A DNA stretch of 64,000 nt from Episyrphus balteatus (Eukaryota > Arthropoda > Insecta > Diptera > Syrphidae). The DNA is taken from the NCBI RefSeq assembly GCF_945859705.1, contig NC_079137.1, positions 69,338,277 to 69,402,276 of the forward strand, given 5' to 3'. The notes beneath the pieces were generated by a model. The model saw only the letters and a list, made by a program, of their open reading frames with translations. It was not told the origin of the DNA and made no database searches. This document shows, piece after piece, positions 33,891 to 47,108 of this stretch; position 1 is the stretch's first letter, and the number at the start of each line of letters is the position of its first letter. The translations under genes and the position numbers were made by a program.

Positions 33891-34440
33891 TTTTTTTAGT
33901 GAAAACTTCTTTTTTTTGTAGTGATTTGAAAAAAGATGAAACGTGAAAGCTACAGTAAAAATTAATTTATTATATCTTTTTTGTTTTAAAAGATAGATGA
34001 ATGAAATTTATACTGTAGATAGGTATAATAAACATGATTATATTTATAAACTATTTCAATTAATTTCATATTCACAATGCTGAGATAACGGTGAAAAGAG
34101 GTTCTTTTTCTAAACACTAAAGTAAATATTACCTTTCATTTAATATATCATACACAACGGTACGTACTCTACAAGTTACACAAGGAAGTAACGTAATCTC
34201 AGTTTGAAATTTGCACATGGTTGGCTTTAAAAATTTCTTACTTTTTAACTAGATGTTGTACAAATATGATTGAAACATAATATTAAAGCTTAAATAATAC
34301 GCTTCTAGATAGTATAAAATTTATCATAGGCTGTCATATAAAATAATTGACTTTAAGGTGATGGAAGAAAAAAAAGGTTTATTTTCTTGCTTTTTTTGAT
34401 GAAAATTGATTGGCTTCAAAAAATTCTAGCTTTTTTTGTA
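33880..34440. repeat. S-family dispersed repeat, copy C (partial)
   Basis: This is collinear with 48,690-49,260. Shared words include AATGAAATTTATACTGTAGA, TACCTTTCATTTNATATATC, AATCTCAGTTTGAAATTTG and ACATGGTTGGCT. The tRNA-like end is absent. It is non-coding. Confidence 0.7.
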
Positions 34441-36927
34441 GATCTTGGACAGACATGATAACCATAGTTTTGGTTAAAGGAAAAGGCCTGTGCATTTACA
34501 GTTATACTTAATGTTTTTAAAGTTAAAAACAATTGTTGCGGACCTCCTAAAGGATCGCCGACGAATTACATGTTCCCTCCATTATTATTATCTAATTGCT
34601 TACAATATTGTTATTTTCAATTCTTGGATAAATTTTAAAAATCGACAGCATGTTACAAAAAGCTTAGATAATAAAAGTTAACAAATTTTTCGTTTATTCC
34701 GTTTCTGTCCCGAATTGACTTCATCTCATTATCTTCAACTAAAAATCCCCTAAGGACATTATTATTATCCTTCCTACTTAAAGGTCCTTTTTTAAGTACC
34801 CAAGAGATACTTATCAGTCAACCAAATTCCGCATTGATTCACTTCCAAATCGAAAATCCCCAAATAATCCTTGCCTATTAATCGAATAGCAAAGCCCCCA
34901 AACTTGAATTATGCCTCAGGTACAGGTCCAAAAGCCCATAAATCAAAGCTAAACAAAAATAAATCAGCGATTAAATTAATGCCCATCCGGAGGGCTAACA
35001 TGTCTTTCCTTATATTTTGCAAAACAAAAAATAACAAAAAATGTTTATCCTTCTTATTGCAAAAGGAGTATCCTGCCGCAAGACGAAAGAAATCCCAAGG
35101 CAAGTATAAGTTTCCGATGTTGATGCACAACAAGCATCACAACAAACAACGTCCTTTCCTGTATTTTGCAGCAAATGAGTCCTGCCGCTGCTGCTGCTAT
35201 ATTCTCGGAATAATTACGTATCCTCTAATTCCTTATTTATGATGAATTTCATTACGTTATCCCTGGATTTTATGGTAATGTTTGTTAAATCCCTATTCCA
35301 ATCCGCTTGGTCGCCTCCCACTACCAACCGGTCGGGTTGGCGGCGGGTGTACCGCCCCGCTTCCTTCCGCTGTGTAATTATTTATTTGATGCTCAGATGA
35401 TGTCGCCAGGATCCGATGCAATGTCAAGGATCAGAAACCGGAAAATTCCCTTTTTTTTTTAAGTCGATTGTGGTTGGAGAATGAGAAAAAGTGGGGTTAG
35501 AACTGGCAGATTGAAAAGGAAAATCTGCAATGTGCGAGGGTGGATTGTAATTCGTAATCTGGTAAAAAGTCTCATGAATAATCGTTCCGTGGCATCTTAG
35601 GAGTTAAGATGATAAATTGTTTCGTAGAATTTTTTTTTTTTTTTTTTTGTTAAGGATTTTTTATTTATTTTGTCTTCTTCCAAGCTGATGCTACCACCTA
35701 AACTCTTTTGCTACTTTTACAAGTAAAAAACCGTCATCTTTTCTGGGAGAAAGAAAATGCAAAAGCTCAAAAATATTGTTTCTTTGTTGGTTGTTCATTT
35801 TTTTTTTTAGTCAGGATAATGTGATGGACGATGAATAAATGGGCAAAAGGGATAATCATCTTCAACACAGAGAGAGTGAGAAGGAATTGCAAAAAAAAGT
35901 ACATCAAAGTCAAAGGTCCTTCGTCCTTTCGACCAAAAATTAAAAAAAAAAAAAAAATGACTGCATATGACAAGCGGACGAAGAAGAAGAAGTAACGAAG
36001 ACATTCTAGATTTTTGTGTTTTAGGGTAAAAGTTGAAAATGTCTTGTTCATCTCTATGAGAGAAGAAGAAGACAAGGATTAAATCAGCAAGAATATAGAA
36101 CTTTTCATACCAAAAAGATGGCATCAGTGTGGCACTGAAGGTTAGAAAAGTAAAGTCAGTTAAAAAGGTTTTTCCTTATAAATATGTACGTTATACCGTT
36201 AGACAAAAAAAAAAAAAACAAAGTAGAATGAGTGAATGAAAGTTTACGACACAACATTTTAAGAAGCAAAGATTTGTAGTTAGTTGTTTTTAGTCTTCTA
36301 TTATATCCTTTTTGTTGTTTGTAGGATAGCTTTCTTTATAGAAGGAATTTTCTTATAGTTTTCCAGAAAGGGTTTTACGATGTTGCCAGAGAGTGACTGG
36401 GATGAATGAATCTCGGTGGGAATAAATTGTGAGTGTTTCTGAGATTAATTGCGTTGGAGGAACAATTAAAAAGAGATCAGTCTTGGCTTGGGGTTTTTTT
36501 TTTTTTTCTTTGAAGTAATTTTATAACTTTTTTTCATGGAGCGAAAGTTATAGATAGTTATATGCATGTTGCGTTTGGGGAATTTTATAATTTTTATATA
36601 AGAAGATGGATGCAGTAGTTTTGTGCAGATCTCAAAAAAAAACCCTTAAAGGGTAATGAAACTTTTACTATTTTTTCTAAAATTAACACTCCGAAAACCT
36701 ATTATAAGCTGACCCTAAGAACTGGTTAAGTATTTTGTTCAATCGTAATTGAAAATAATTTCATCACATTTCTCTCTTTTTTACAACAAATGATAACATA
36801 TGGTGACCCGTATATGCAATTAAATTTAATTTTCCTTTTTAAAATCATAAGCCAAGTGAATCGTTTATTTCAGTGGACTTACAATTGCTCTTAGGGTTCA
36901 AACTGCTAAAATTTTTAAGAATAATTA
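34441..36927. other. Single-copy-looking spacer, locally GC-richer
   Basis: No repeat family is seen. A plus-strand frame of 123 codons at 34871-35242 is Lys/Asn-rich with a short Cys run, has no recognised domain and overlaps an antisense frame, so I do not call it. A GC-richer patch at 35,300-35,420 (with CAACCGGTCGGGTTGG) could be a conserved regulatory element, but only comparison can tell. AAGGAC/GTCCTT words are frequent (34747, 35152, 35915-35930). Confidence 0.45.
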
Positions 36928-37499
36928 CATTGGTTGGCAACGAAAATAGAGCTTAAACAAAACCATACTTTTCTAAAGGATTTTTGTGTTCTTATTTCGA
37001 ATCCGAAGTCAAAATTTCACTGGCAAATATTGAAATATTAACAGGTCAAAAACGCATTTTGTTGGTACTTTTGGCGTTGAATTTCATCAAAGTTAAATTT
37101 TTTTTGCAAAACTACTTATACAATCTCCAAAAACTACATTTTTTCGTCTTAAATATGTATGTTTTTTTTTTCAAAACAATTTTTTTCTAAAAGATATTTG
37201 GTATAGAAATGTTTAATATCTCAAAATCTTGGTGGTTAAGGTAACTTATGGTTTTTAAAAGCAGATTTGAAGTAAATTCCAGTTTTTCACTAATGATTTG
37301 GGTAAAAAAAAGCAAAACATTACCGAAAAATATATACATATTTTGGATCAAACTTCAAAAAACATTTCATTCAAGATTAGTTTTTGGGACTTTATAGCGA
37401 ACTAGACGTGATGGAATAAATCTGTTAACAGTCAAGTTAATTAAAACCACCTTACAAAGTTCTTGCTCCCGACTTTTTTTTGTTTTTTGCCGACCAGTG
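36928..37499. mobile_element. Second CACTGGTC-type element, TTA-flanked
   Basis: The left end CATTGGTTGGCAA and the right end (reverse complement CACTGGTCGGCAA) match at 11 of 13 positions. TTA abuts both sides (36925-36927 and 37500-37502). Near the left end, sequence with TTTCGAATCCGAAGTCA resembles 5370-5385 of the larger copy at 5300. It encodes nothing. Confidence 0.65.
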
Positions 37500-37539
37500 T
37501 TATCATAAAAAATTAGAAAATTAAGTTAAAAAAAAACTT

Positions 37540-37900
37540 TAAATTTTTTTTTCAAAGGGAAAAAACGATATTAAGAAGAATTTTTGGAAATAAAAATTTC
37601 AAAATCGTTAGAAAACTAATTTTTTATAAATCATTCATTCATCAAACATTTGAATAAAGTTTGAATGCCATTTTGAAGAAATAACCAATCAACGTCTAAA
37701 TCCAAAATTTAAAAAAAAATTTAATTGATTTTTCAAAAAAAAAAAAAAAAAATAAATTAAAAATTAAAAAAAAAATCCAAAAATGAATTTTTTCAAAATT
37801 CAAAAAAAAAAAAATAAATGCTAATTTACAAAAAAAAAAATCATTGAAATCGATACAGTATTTTCGGAGAAAATCGGATTAAGAAAAATTTATCAGAGTA
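37540..37900. repeat. R1 dispersed repeat, eroded copy
   Basis: Recognised by AATGCCATTTTGAAGAAATAACC at about 37665, the poly-A-rich middle and the closing CGGAGAAAATCGGATT word near 37864. It is strongly diverged. Confidence 0.55.
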
Positions 37901-37929
37901 ATTTAATATAATCACTATTTCCCAGTTTT

Positions 37930-40900
37930 GATTTTGATTAAATAAATTGAATTTCCATTCACCCCTTTAAAATAACCTCTTTAAACTTCTCAGTAAAAAA
38001 AAAAAAAAAATACGTATACGCCACAGTGTACCAATTTTTTTTTTTATTGAAAGCGTTTGTGTTAAAACCTGCTCTGTCAAGACATTTCAACTTGAACTCA
38101 TAATAACTAGATATTCTTTATGCATATAAACCACCTGCTTTTTTGTAACAACGAAATTAATTTCCTGAAAATTTGTTCATTCAAAGATTATGTTATTCAA
38201 AACCCAAGGTCACAAAAAAAAACGGTTTTTCTTTAGTCGAATTAATTTTACAAATTCCTTCTACAAACAAATCTCTGACACATTTGGTAACAAAATTTAT
38301 CGCAGCTTTAAACCTAAGCTGCGAAAAAATAGAAACATGAAAAGTCCAAGACCCCTAAACATAAGCAAACCTATTTTTCAATTTCAATTCTATATATAAA
38401 AAAGTCTCGTCAAGCACCTAGTAACTGAATCGAAACCTATATAATCATGACAAATGACAAGAAATTAACCGTGTCAATGAATTCGTTATTTTCGGTCAAA
38501 AAGTTCAACAATCTTTGGTCCCTCTGTTAAGGGAGTTTCCTTTAAAAAAAAAAAATTGTTACGTAGGTAAATCGACCTTGGAAAACACACAAGCAGTATA
38601 AAAAAAAAGAATCTCATATAACCAAAATGGGGTCTAATATTTATTTCCTTAGCGAATCAAATCTGTAAATCAAGGCGGATAAGTACGTAACATTTTAGCA
38701 TTGCTTCGGAACCATTCATTTTGTTTCGCCATCTAACACACACTCTAATACAAATCCTTATTTAACTGTGTGTCACTCTTGTGTAGCGAGAACGGCATTT
38801 TATGAACCGGCACTAATGGCGACGATTCCTTAAAATTCCACCGCCCCCCCCCCCCCCCCCCAACTCTTCTCCCACACACACACAAAGCGATTGCGACCAC
38901 CACCCACGGCCACGGTTTTATAACAAAACAATAGAAATAAATTGAGAAGTCGACTTCTTTTGTAATCAACGGTATAAAGGATGTCAGTAAAAAAAAGCCA
39001 TCATGGACCAAGGAGGCGGTGATGGAGAGGGGATGCATTAAATTTTTTGTTGTTTAATTTTCAAACGAACTGTAAAAGAAGAAGTAATTTTCATTTAGAA
39101 AAAAGAGACATGGAATGAACGAAAAAAAAAAAAAAACGAAACAAAACGAAATAATTTCGTTCGTATTCGAATGATAAATTGGACAAGCCTCTGTTCAAAA
39201 ATAACAAAAAAAAAAGAAGAAGAATGAGTGTAGAACACCCAAGTGATGCTGTGTCGTAGTGCCCAGGCATTAGTTCCATGTTGAGAGGAAATAGCAACTC
39301 CGAAAAAAAGCAGAACAACAATTGACATCACTTAAATTGACTTTTGTAAATAATTTTGAATTTTTTTTTCGTTCCTTTTTCGCTGTCTACTTTTTTTTAT
39401 GAGAAAAAAAATAGAAAATATACGAAAAAACCATCAAAGATATAGAATAGAAACAAAGAAGCAAAAATATAGAGAAAAATTAACTGACATTGTCCTGGAG
39501 AAGACATCTTAATGGAAAATGTATTTAAATTGAATTTGAATTGTCGTCTTGACTTGGCTTCGGCCTGGTCTAGCTGGCTGCGGGGGTTGAAATTCCATTT
39601 TAAGACTCATTTTTGTAAATAATTTTCGACAGGATGTCTAGATTGAGTTTTTTCAAAAGGATATTTTTTTTTTCATTGGATTTGTAAATTAAAATGAACA
39701 TGTTTCCATTGTTTTTGTGTTGATTTCATAATTATGATTTTCAGTCAATCATTTGGATACAAATCTTTTACAATAATTGGTTTTATTTAAGTTCCTTCTA
39801 CATTTAATGTTTTGTTTAAAGTCCAAGGATTTTTTATATTTTTTTTTATTTGAAAAAATTCCTTATAAATTTTTATTGAAAACGAAGGATTTCTATATCG
39901 ACCAGAGAGACCGAGAAGGAAATAAATTTAGGATTATTATGTTCTTGATCGATTTTGAAATTCAATAAAACATTTAAGCTTCCAATTGAAATAATGGTAA
40001 TCTTCTTTTATTTTATTTTTTCCAATTGGAAATTTAATATATTCCATTTCCATTAAATGGGAAAAAGGCTTACCATAATGTTAAGAAAAGGGAAGATAAA
40101 TATTATTTTTTTTTTTTTTATTTAAATAAAGTTAAGATTATTCTTTGAAAAAAGGACAGTTAATTGAAAAGGTTACTACATTTAATGCCAGTGATACATT
40201 TCTAAAGAATTAAGGTAAAGGAAATTCTTATGAGAACTCTTTCTAAAGGTGGTGGTGGTAAGTTAATACGTATGTTAGAAAACTGGATACTTCAAGTATT
40301 TTAAGTTCGGATTTCGAGGGAAATTATTTTAATTTAAAAGGTTTACTAAACTCGAATATCTGGCAGTTTTAATATACACAGCATTAAAGAGTAAAGAAAC
40401 GCTGAATTCAATTTTGTTTCAGGTTTTTACAACAACTATATTGGAGTAATTTTAAGTTAAAATCTTAAATTGTAAGATGTTTTTAATGGAAGAAAATGCA
40501 AACTTCAGAAAAAATTTGTATTCTTAAAAACTATAAATCTCGTTTATAAACCGAAATTCATAAATTTGTAAGAAATATTCATTAAATTTAAGCACGAATT
40601 CTTGAAAAAAAATATTATTTTTAAGAATAATTCATAAAATTTAAGAATAGGCGTACGTTTTCATAAAAAATTTAACATGTAAAATATTTTTATGAATTTT
40701 TTCTTATAGGTAGTCAAAACCATTCGGAACACGTTTTGTAGTTAAAGTGATTTTTTGACATTTTACTTTAAGAGATAGTTAGAAAAAATCACCACCAAAC
40801 ATTAAAAATATCAATATCAAACTGTTAAAGAATTTGGTAGTAACTAGATTTTATTGTCTATATATATATATATAAAGTAAATAGCTATTTTAAAATTCTT

Positions 40901-40985
40901 TTAAATTCTTCAAAAATATAAAAAAATGTCTATGTAGGAGAGATAGTTTTTTAAGCTCTTTCGTGCAAAAAAGGTAACGGAAGAA
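37930..40985. other. Spacer with homopolymer and TA tracts
   Basis: A run of 18 C at 38844-38861 and a (TA)8 run at 40859-40874 are the only clear features. Frames such as 38745-39038 (minus) and 39091-39331 (minus) are low-complexity. No gene is supported. Confidence 0.5.
38844..38861 (+). repeat. Poly-C tract, 18 bp
   Basis: Eighteen consecutive C residues stand in otherwise AT-rich DNA; such a run is unusual here and prone to sequencing error. Confidence 0.95.
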
Positions 40986-40988
40986 GAG

Positions 40989-41180
40989 TACACGGAGAAA
41001 AAAGACCACCTAAAAACAAGTGGATTCCACATTAAATTAAGCGAATTTCTTCATGATAAGAAAATTTTCGTCTTAAATTAAACGAATAATTTTTCTAAAT
41101 TTCGTGAATTTGCAAATTTAAAAGAAATCCACTTAATTTTAGCGGAAAACCATCTTATTTTTTTATGTGGAAATATTTTA
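40989..41180. mobile_element. Truncated TACACGGAG-type MITE
   Basis: The sequence starts TACACGGAGAAAAAAGACCA, like the element at 11261, and continues with AAATTAAGCGAA/TTCGT motifs in both orientations. A matching inverted right end is not found, so it is probably truncated. Confidence 0.55.
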
Positions 41181-41249
41181 ATTTAATAAAAAAAACTGGC
41201 AGCCACTATGGACCGATCCTGAATCACTATAGGAAAGTGCTTAACCATC

Positions 41250-42710
41250 AAAATATCTCGCAGTTGGAAAGAAGTATGAAAAACGTGGACGGATTTTCTT
41301 CAAATTTGGTACAGATGATTTTTACAGAATTCTGAAAGTTGTTTTTTTTTTTTTGTTTTTTTTTTTTTTAATCTCACTTAGAAAGTGTACCTCCCATACA
41401 AATTTTTCAAGTTATACCAAATAACTCGAAAACGGCTCTAACGCTTTTGATAAAACTTTGTATTTAATTTTACAAACAAGACCCAACTTTTGATTTAAAA
41501 AAAATATTTTTTGGAAGGTTACTAACGGTGCCTGCCATAGAACCGTTTTTTTTGGTTTTAAAATATCTCTTACAAGACTAACCTGATTTCAACGAAAATT
41601 TTTATACAAAAGCGTGTAGTTAACCGTAATATTAAAATGTTAGAAAATTTTCAAAAAACACATTTTTGGATTTTTAAAAAATATTTCAAATTTTTTTTTT
41701 GGAAAATCAAATTTTTTGAAAACGAATTTTTGAAATGTTTCGAAATTTTGTTTTTAAGCGTAAATTAATTATTTATTCAAAATGGCATACCAACTTTTTT
41801 TTTTTTAAATGCTAGAAAATTTTTATACCTATATAAAAAAATATTTTTTAAAAAAACGGCTCTAACGATTTTCAAATTTTTGTTCTCAAAATTCCTTTTC
41901 ATACAAGAAATCAGAAGCCATACTTCATTTTGTGATTAAAACCTATAAAAACTGTGTTTTATTAATTATAAAAACAGATTTTATATACTTTCTTCCACTA
42001 TGTTAAATGGTTTAACTAAATTGAATTATAATTTTGCATCATTTTCTTATAAAAAGCCTTAAGATAAGATCTACTTTGCATTTGCATTTTATTTATTTTA
42101 AAATGCTCTCTTTTCTTCGTGTAAAAATTTTTTACTTGCTCTATAGGGCAAATATTGGTTTCGTGTCGAAAAAAAATTGAGGTTTTAATCAAAACCAACA
42201 TTACGATGATGGAGAATTCAGAAAAAGTTTGTCCCGCAATTCCGTCCGTGCGTCTGTGCGTCCATCTGTACACATTTTCAGTTTTTACAGCCTTAACGGG
42301 TGGATGGATTTTCTTCAAATTTGGTCAAAATGATTTTTATGGAATTCTAAAAGTTGGTTTTTTTTTTTTTATATCTCGTTTAGAACGTATACCCCCCATA
42401 CAAAAAAATACGATATTACGAATTTCTCGAAAACGGCTCTAACGATTTTGATTAAACTTTGTATACGTAATATTTAAAGCAGTGGCAATAAAATTGCGTT
42501 TTTATTTTTTCTCAAAAAAGTCAAATAACAAAAAAAAAATTTTTTCATTTAACAAAATTTTTCCCTAAATGTCGGCTCTTCCCCAATATCAATTTTTTTA
42601 AATTTAGATCCAGCTTTTAAAATGTACAAGTAGACTAACATAAAAGTGCTTTGAACTGCAAGAGCAAGTACGTGCGACCCCAGTCGTGCATTTTATTTTT
42701 AAAGGCACTA
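41250..42710. repeat. R1-related block with duplicated segment
   Basis: R1 words appear at 41427 (AACGGCTCTAACGCTTTT), 41527 (TGCCTGCCATAGAACCG), 41780 (AAAATGGCATACCAAC) and 42670 (GTGCGACCCCAGTCGTGCAT). The segment GATTTTCTTCAAATTTGGT ... CGAAAACGGCTCTAACG occurs at 41293-41440 and again at 42307-42445, about 1,015 bp apart. A CCGTCCGTGCGTCTGTGCGTC tract precedes the second. No coding capacity is visible. Confidence 0.7.
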
Positions 42711-45301
42711 TACTATTTAAACAGATTGCAAAGATAGTCTAAAAACAATTTTTTATTGGCAAAAAAAGGATTTTTCAAAAACAAAACGTTTGATATTATT
42801 TATTTATATTTATTATTTTTTCTTTTCAAATCAAACAATTTATTATTTGTAAGATTCATAAAATTTTAATATAACGATTATTACTTAAACTTTTTTGTAG
42901 CAAAATTTTGGATGAAATCGGCTTAGTCGTTTACAAGAAATTCAGAAATAAAACAAAAAAAAAACCCTTCTATGAAATGTTATTTTGGTTATAAATGAAA
43001 AACTCAGTTGGTACTCAGTAAAATAGTTGATACCAATATCTTTTGCGTCATTGTAAATTAGATACTTATCGAAATAAATGAAAATGAAATAAAATAGGTA
43101 AATCAAATCAAATATTATTTTATAAGAGTAAAGACTTCATAATAAAAACTATAATTTTAAAACGTTTGCTTGTAATAACTGAAACTTTTTTATCTAATAA
43201 AATAAGACTATTATTAAAAAAAAAGTAAGTAGGTACATGAAAAAAGAGGGAAAATTATCTTAATCTATTATCAACAAACCCTCATTTCAATATTATCATG
43301 TTTGCACTAACGCATTCTGCTGTTATTGTTCATTTCTTTTTTCTCATGAATTTCTAAAGTTTTGTTCATTTCAAAGTTCTGGCTGATAACTACTGATAAT
43401 AATCAAAACACAAAAAAAAGCCATCCAATAATAACTGTGTCATCCCAGCAGCATTGATATGATATTATTATCTCCATCTAATACCTACACATGTCTTTTT
43501 CTATTCTCTAACTATACAAAAAGATAGATAGATACATCTCCAATCTTAGTCATCATTCCTTATAAATAAATTGCCTATTATACCCGCACACACAATTTCA
43601 ATCTTTTATTCAATTTTTTTTTTCTCGCAAATATAGTAGATTCTGATATCCCAAGCAAAAAAAAAAAAAAAAACCCTATAGGAATCAATTTGCACAAAAA
43701 CCCACAACTTTTATGCTGAACTATCACACTCTGCGATGTGTGTTTCCATTGTGTAGATATAAGCGAACCCTCATACAATTGCCATCCATGTCTTGGAATA
43801 TTGAACTGACTCGTATAGAACATTTTTATGTTCGAAATGAAAAAAAGAGCACACACATCATCGTTCACTTTCACCACGAAAAAAAACTATAATTTCCTTT
43901 CAAATTGCTGACTCACTTATTGAAGAAGTCGAGAATTCCCCCCGTTGGTAAAGTCGTCCTTCAATAGAAAAGTCGGGTGCTTTTTGCGCCTGTACTTACC
44001 CTTTTCATAAAAACCGACCACAACTAATCAACTCCATCTATTGAACTCAATTCACACATTCATCCAACACACACACACATGATTTGGGAGGAAGAGGGTA
44101 ACAAAAAAACCCATCTAGGATCAGAGGAAATCATCATCTGAAAAAAAGGAGTGAGAAAATGCCCGCAATCAAGTGATATTGTATCCTTTTTTTTTGTGTC
44201 GGTGAGTTAGAATCCTGCGAAATTGCCCATAAAACATTCCAACACACACCGAAAACCGACCGACCACCGACAATATACAACACAATACCCATGTTAATAA
44301 TAAAAATAGCAACCGACTTTAACAAGAGTGACAATCAGAAATTAGTTTTAAGCGTCTGTCCCATAAGGATTTCTGCTCATTTAGTGTCCCACCAATCCAA
44401 CACAAAAAAACACAGAAGAAAGAAAATGCCTCTTACTTCCTGTCGTCCTCCTGTGTCTTTGTAAACCTCCTCCTTCTTTGATATCAAACGAAACAGACAG
44501 ATGGCGATAGCGGCAAGAACCGAGCGGTGGACAAGCCGAAACAAGCAGGAGCAGCAGCAAGAAAAAAAAGGTCACTGTCAGCACGTCATTGAGATTACAA
44601 TTCACTGGCTTTACAGTTCCGGGCGTTTCCTTAGCGGACACGGCTTATAGTCCTCCGTCTTTATAGTGTGCTGTTTTTTGTGTGTCAGCTTCATCGCCAT
44701 CCATGCCGCCGCCCTCTAAGCATATCCTTCCGGCCATTCATTGTATAGTTCGGGCGCTTGTAATTTGAATAGCTTAAGAAACGACGAAAAAAAAAAAACC
44801 GACTCCGCCATCAACTTATTCGTCGTATTGTTGTGTTGTTGGATAAATGAAAAAGGACGTTGAAATTAAGAGGAACAGCGGCGGCGGCGGCGGCGAGAGT
44901 GTCCTCCGGATGATGAAGGATGGAAATCCTACAAAGAAATGATGTTAATTTATTCTGATAGTCTCATTTCAAGTGACGACCATTATTGTAGTCGTCGCCA
45001 TTTCACAAACGAAAGAGAGAAGATGTGGTATCGCAATGTTCTATCGTCCTTCGTCCTATGTAGAAAAAGGCAAAGTATAGACAAAGAGACGCTCATAGAA
45101 TTAAATATCCTCATCGAAGAGGATCTGGGATTTTTTTTTTTTTAACTCTGCAACAATTAGCCATAGTGAAGTGAATAAGAGATAAGTCAGTCAAGCTCAA
45201 ATTTAAATTCAAATTTCAGGACTAAGGATCTATAGGCTTCACACAGCTTTTATGTACTTACAAAAAAAAAAAAGCTAAACAAAATTGCTGATATTGAGCT
45301 A
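42711..45301. other. Spacer with (GCG)6 and (CA)n tracts
   Basis: No gene is supported. A GCG run occupies 44878-44895 and a short CA run lies near 44070. The part from 43,900 to 45,060 is GC-richer and has no repeat match elsewhere in the window. Confidence 0.5.
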
Positions 45302-47106
45302 GGCCAGTCATTATGTCGGAAAAAACGGCTTAGAAATGCAAAATGACCGAGAAAGCTAAATTTTGGATATGTTGTAGAGGATGCTTAAAAAAGCTTAACT
45401 TGAAGTTTTCGACCAAGATTTCCTATGAGCTTTTTCCGCCATTTTGAAAAAAAGGATAAAATTGGTTTTTTGACAATAGCTCGGCTATCTGACGAGATGC
45501 GAAAATTTTACAAGAAGCTTTTTTGTAGCTTTTAACGAGTTCTATAATTCATGCATACACAGTTTTTGTGTATCATGAACCGTTTTCGAGATATCGATTA
45601 AAAAAGTCAAAAATTTAGGACATGCCATTTGTTTTTTGACATAATCTATTTTTGGGTGATGAATATCGAAAAAATTATTAAAATAAAATTTGTAGATCAC
45701 ATTCAGACCTACAATGTCGTATTTTTATATTTTTTTTTGGACAAAAATTACGACTTCCAGCCGGCCGCAAAGTCGTTTAGTCCGCACCCACCGCCAAGCA
45801 AGCCGCCCGTTCGGATGTAAAAAAAAACAATCATTCATGTTTTTTTTAATGTTTATATTATTATATCAGTAACACATACATACAAATGTATGTACTTATT
45901 TAATAAATAATCAGAAGAAGATGGTAATGGTTTTTTTGTAACCCAGAATTTTGTAAAAACAGTATACCGGCTTTTTGTGTTGATTGTGCATTTTGTAATT
46001 TGCTTCAATCTCTATATTATTTAGTTCATCAAAATTGTAATTAGATCAGTGCCAAAATTTTTTTAAAATAAAAAAAATTATTAGCAGCATATTGGTGGTT
46101 GGAAAATTTAGGATATCGTATTTTTTTCATTTTTTCAATATTTTTGAGATTATATAAAAAAAATGGTTTGAGTAAAAGTTATGACACTTTTATTATCCAC
46201 AACTTTTGCATTTAACTTTTTTCGATAGGAGGTCTACTTTTGACACAAATCGTAAAAAACCACGATTTTTGACACCAACCCCACTTTTTCGCCCATCCAC
46301 CCTTTTCCACCAATTAGTTTGTGGGCAATTTATTTTTCCCCTTTCATATACCATTTATCCTTAATTTTCCAACCACCCATATGCTGCAAATAATTTTTTT
46401 ATTTTCAAAAGTTTTTGGCACTGGTCTAATTGCAATTTTGATGAACTAAATAATATAGAGATTGAAGCAAATTACAAAATGCACAATCAACACATCTTCT
46501 TCTGATTATTTATTAAATAAGTACATACATTTGTATGTATGTGTTACTGATATAATAATATAAACATTAAAAAAAACATGAATGATTGTTTTTTTTTACA
46601 ACCGAACGGGCGGCTTGCTTGGCGGTGGGTGCGGACTAAACGACTTTGCGGCCGGCTGGAAGTCGTAATTTTTGTCCAAAAAAAAAATATAAAAATACGA
46701 CATTGTAGGTCTGAATGTGGTCTACAAATTTTATTTTAATAATTTTTTCGATATTCATCACCCAAAAATAGATTATGTCAAAAAACAAATGGCATGTCCT
46801 AAATTTTTGAATTTTTTAATCGATATCTCGAAAACGGTTCATGATACACAAAAAATGTGTATGCATGAATTGTAGAACTCGTTAAAAGCTACAAAAAAGC
46901 TCCTTGTAAAATTTTCGCATCTCGTCAGATAGCCGAGTTATTGTCAAAAAACCAATTTTATCCTTTTTTTCAAAATGGCGGAAAAAGCTCATAGGAAATC
47001 TTGGTCGAAAACTTCAAGTTAAGCTTTTTTAAGCATCCTCTACAACATATCCAAAATTTAGCTTTCTCGGTCATTTTGCATTTCCAAATGTATATAATGA
47101 CTGGCC
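45302..47106. mobile_element. Foldback element, GGCCAGTCATTAT ends, 1,805 bp
   Basis: The ends are GGCCAGTCATTAT with TA on each side (45300-45301 and 47107-47108). Inverted arms of about 812 bp (left, to 46113) and 750 bp (right, from 46357) flank a unique centre of about 240 bp. The left arm carries about 54 extra bases near 45924-45977. A GC-rich block of about 60 bp (45758-45814, inverse at 46605-46660) contains CAGCCGGCCGCAAAGTCG. Open frames in the arms are short and not domain-like, so it is non-autonomous. Confidence 0.9.
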
Positions 47107-47108
47107 TA

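Noticed and set aside
34871..35242. Plus-strand 123-codon frame
   Set aside because: Lys/Asn-rich, no recognisable domain, overlaps an antisense frame (34909-35133), and no splice or start context supports it.
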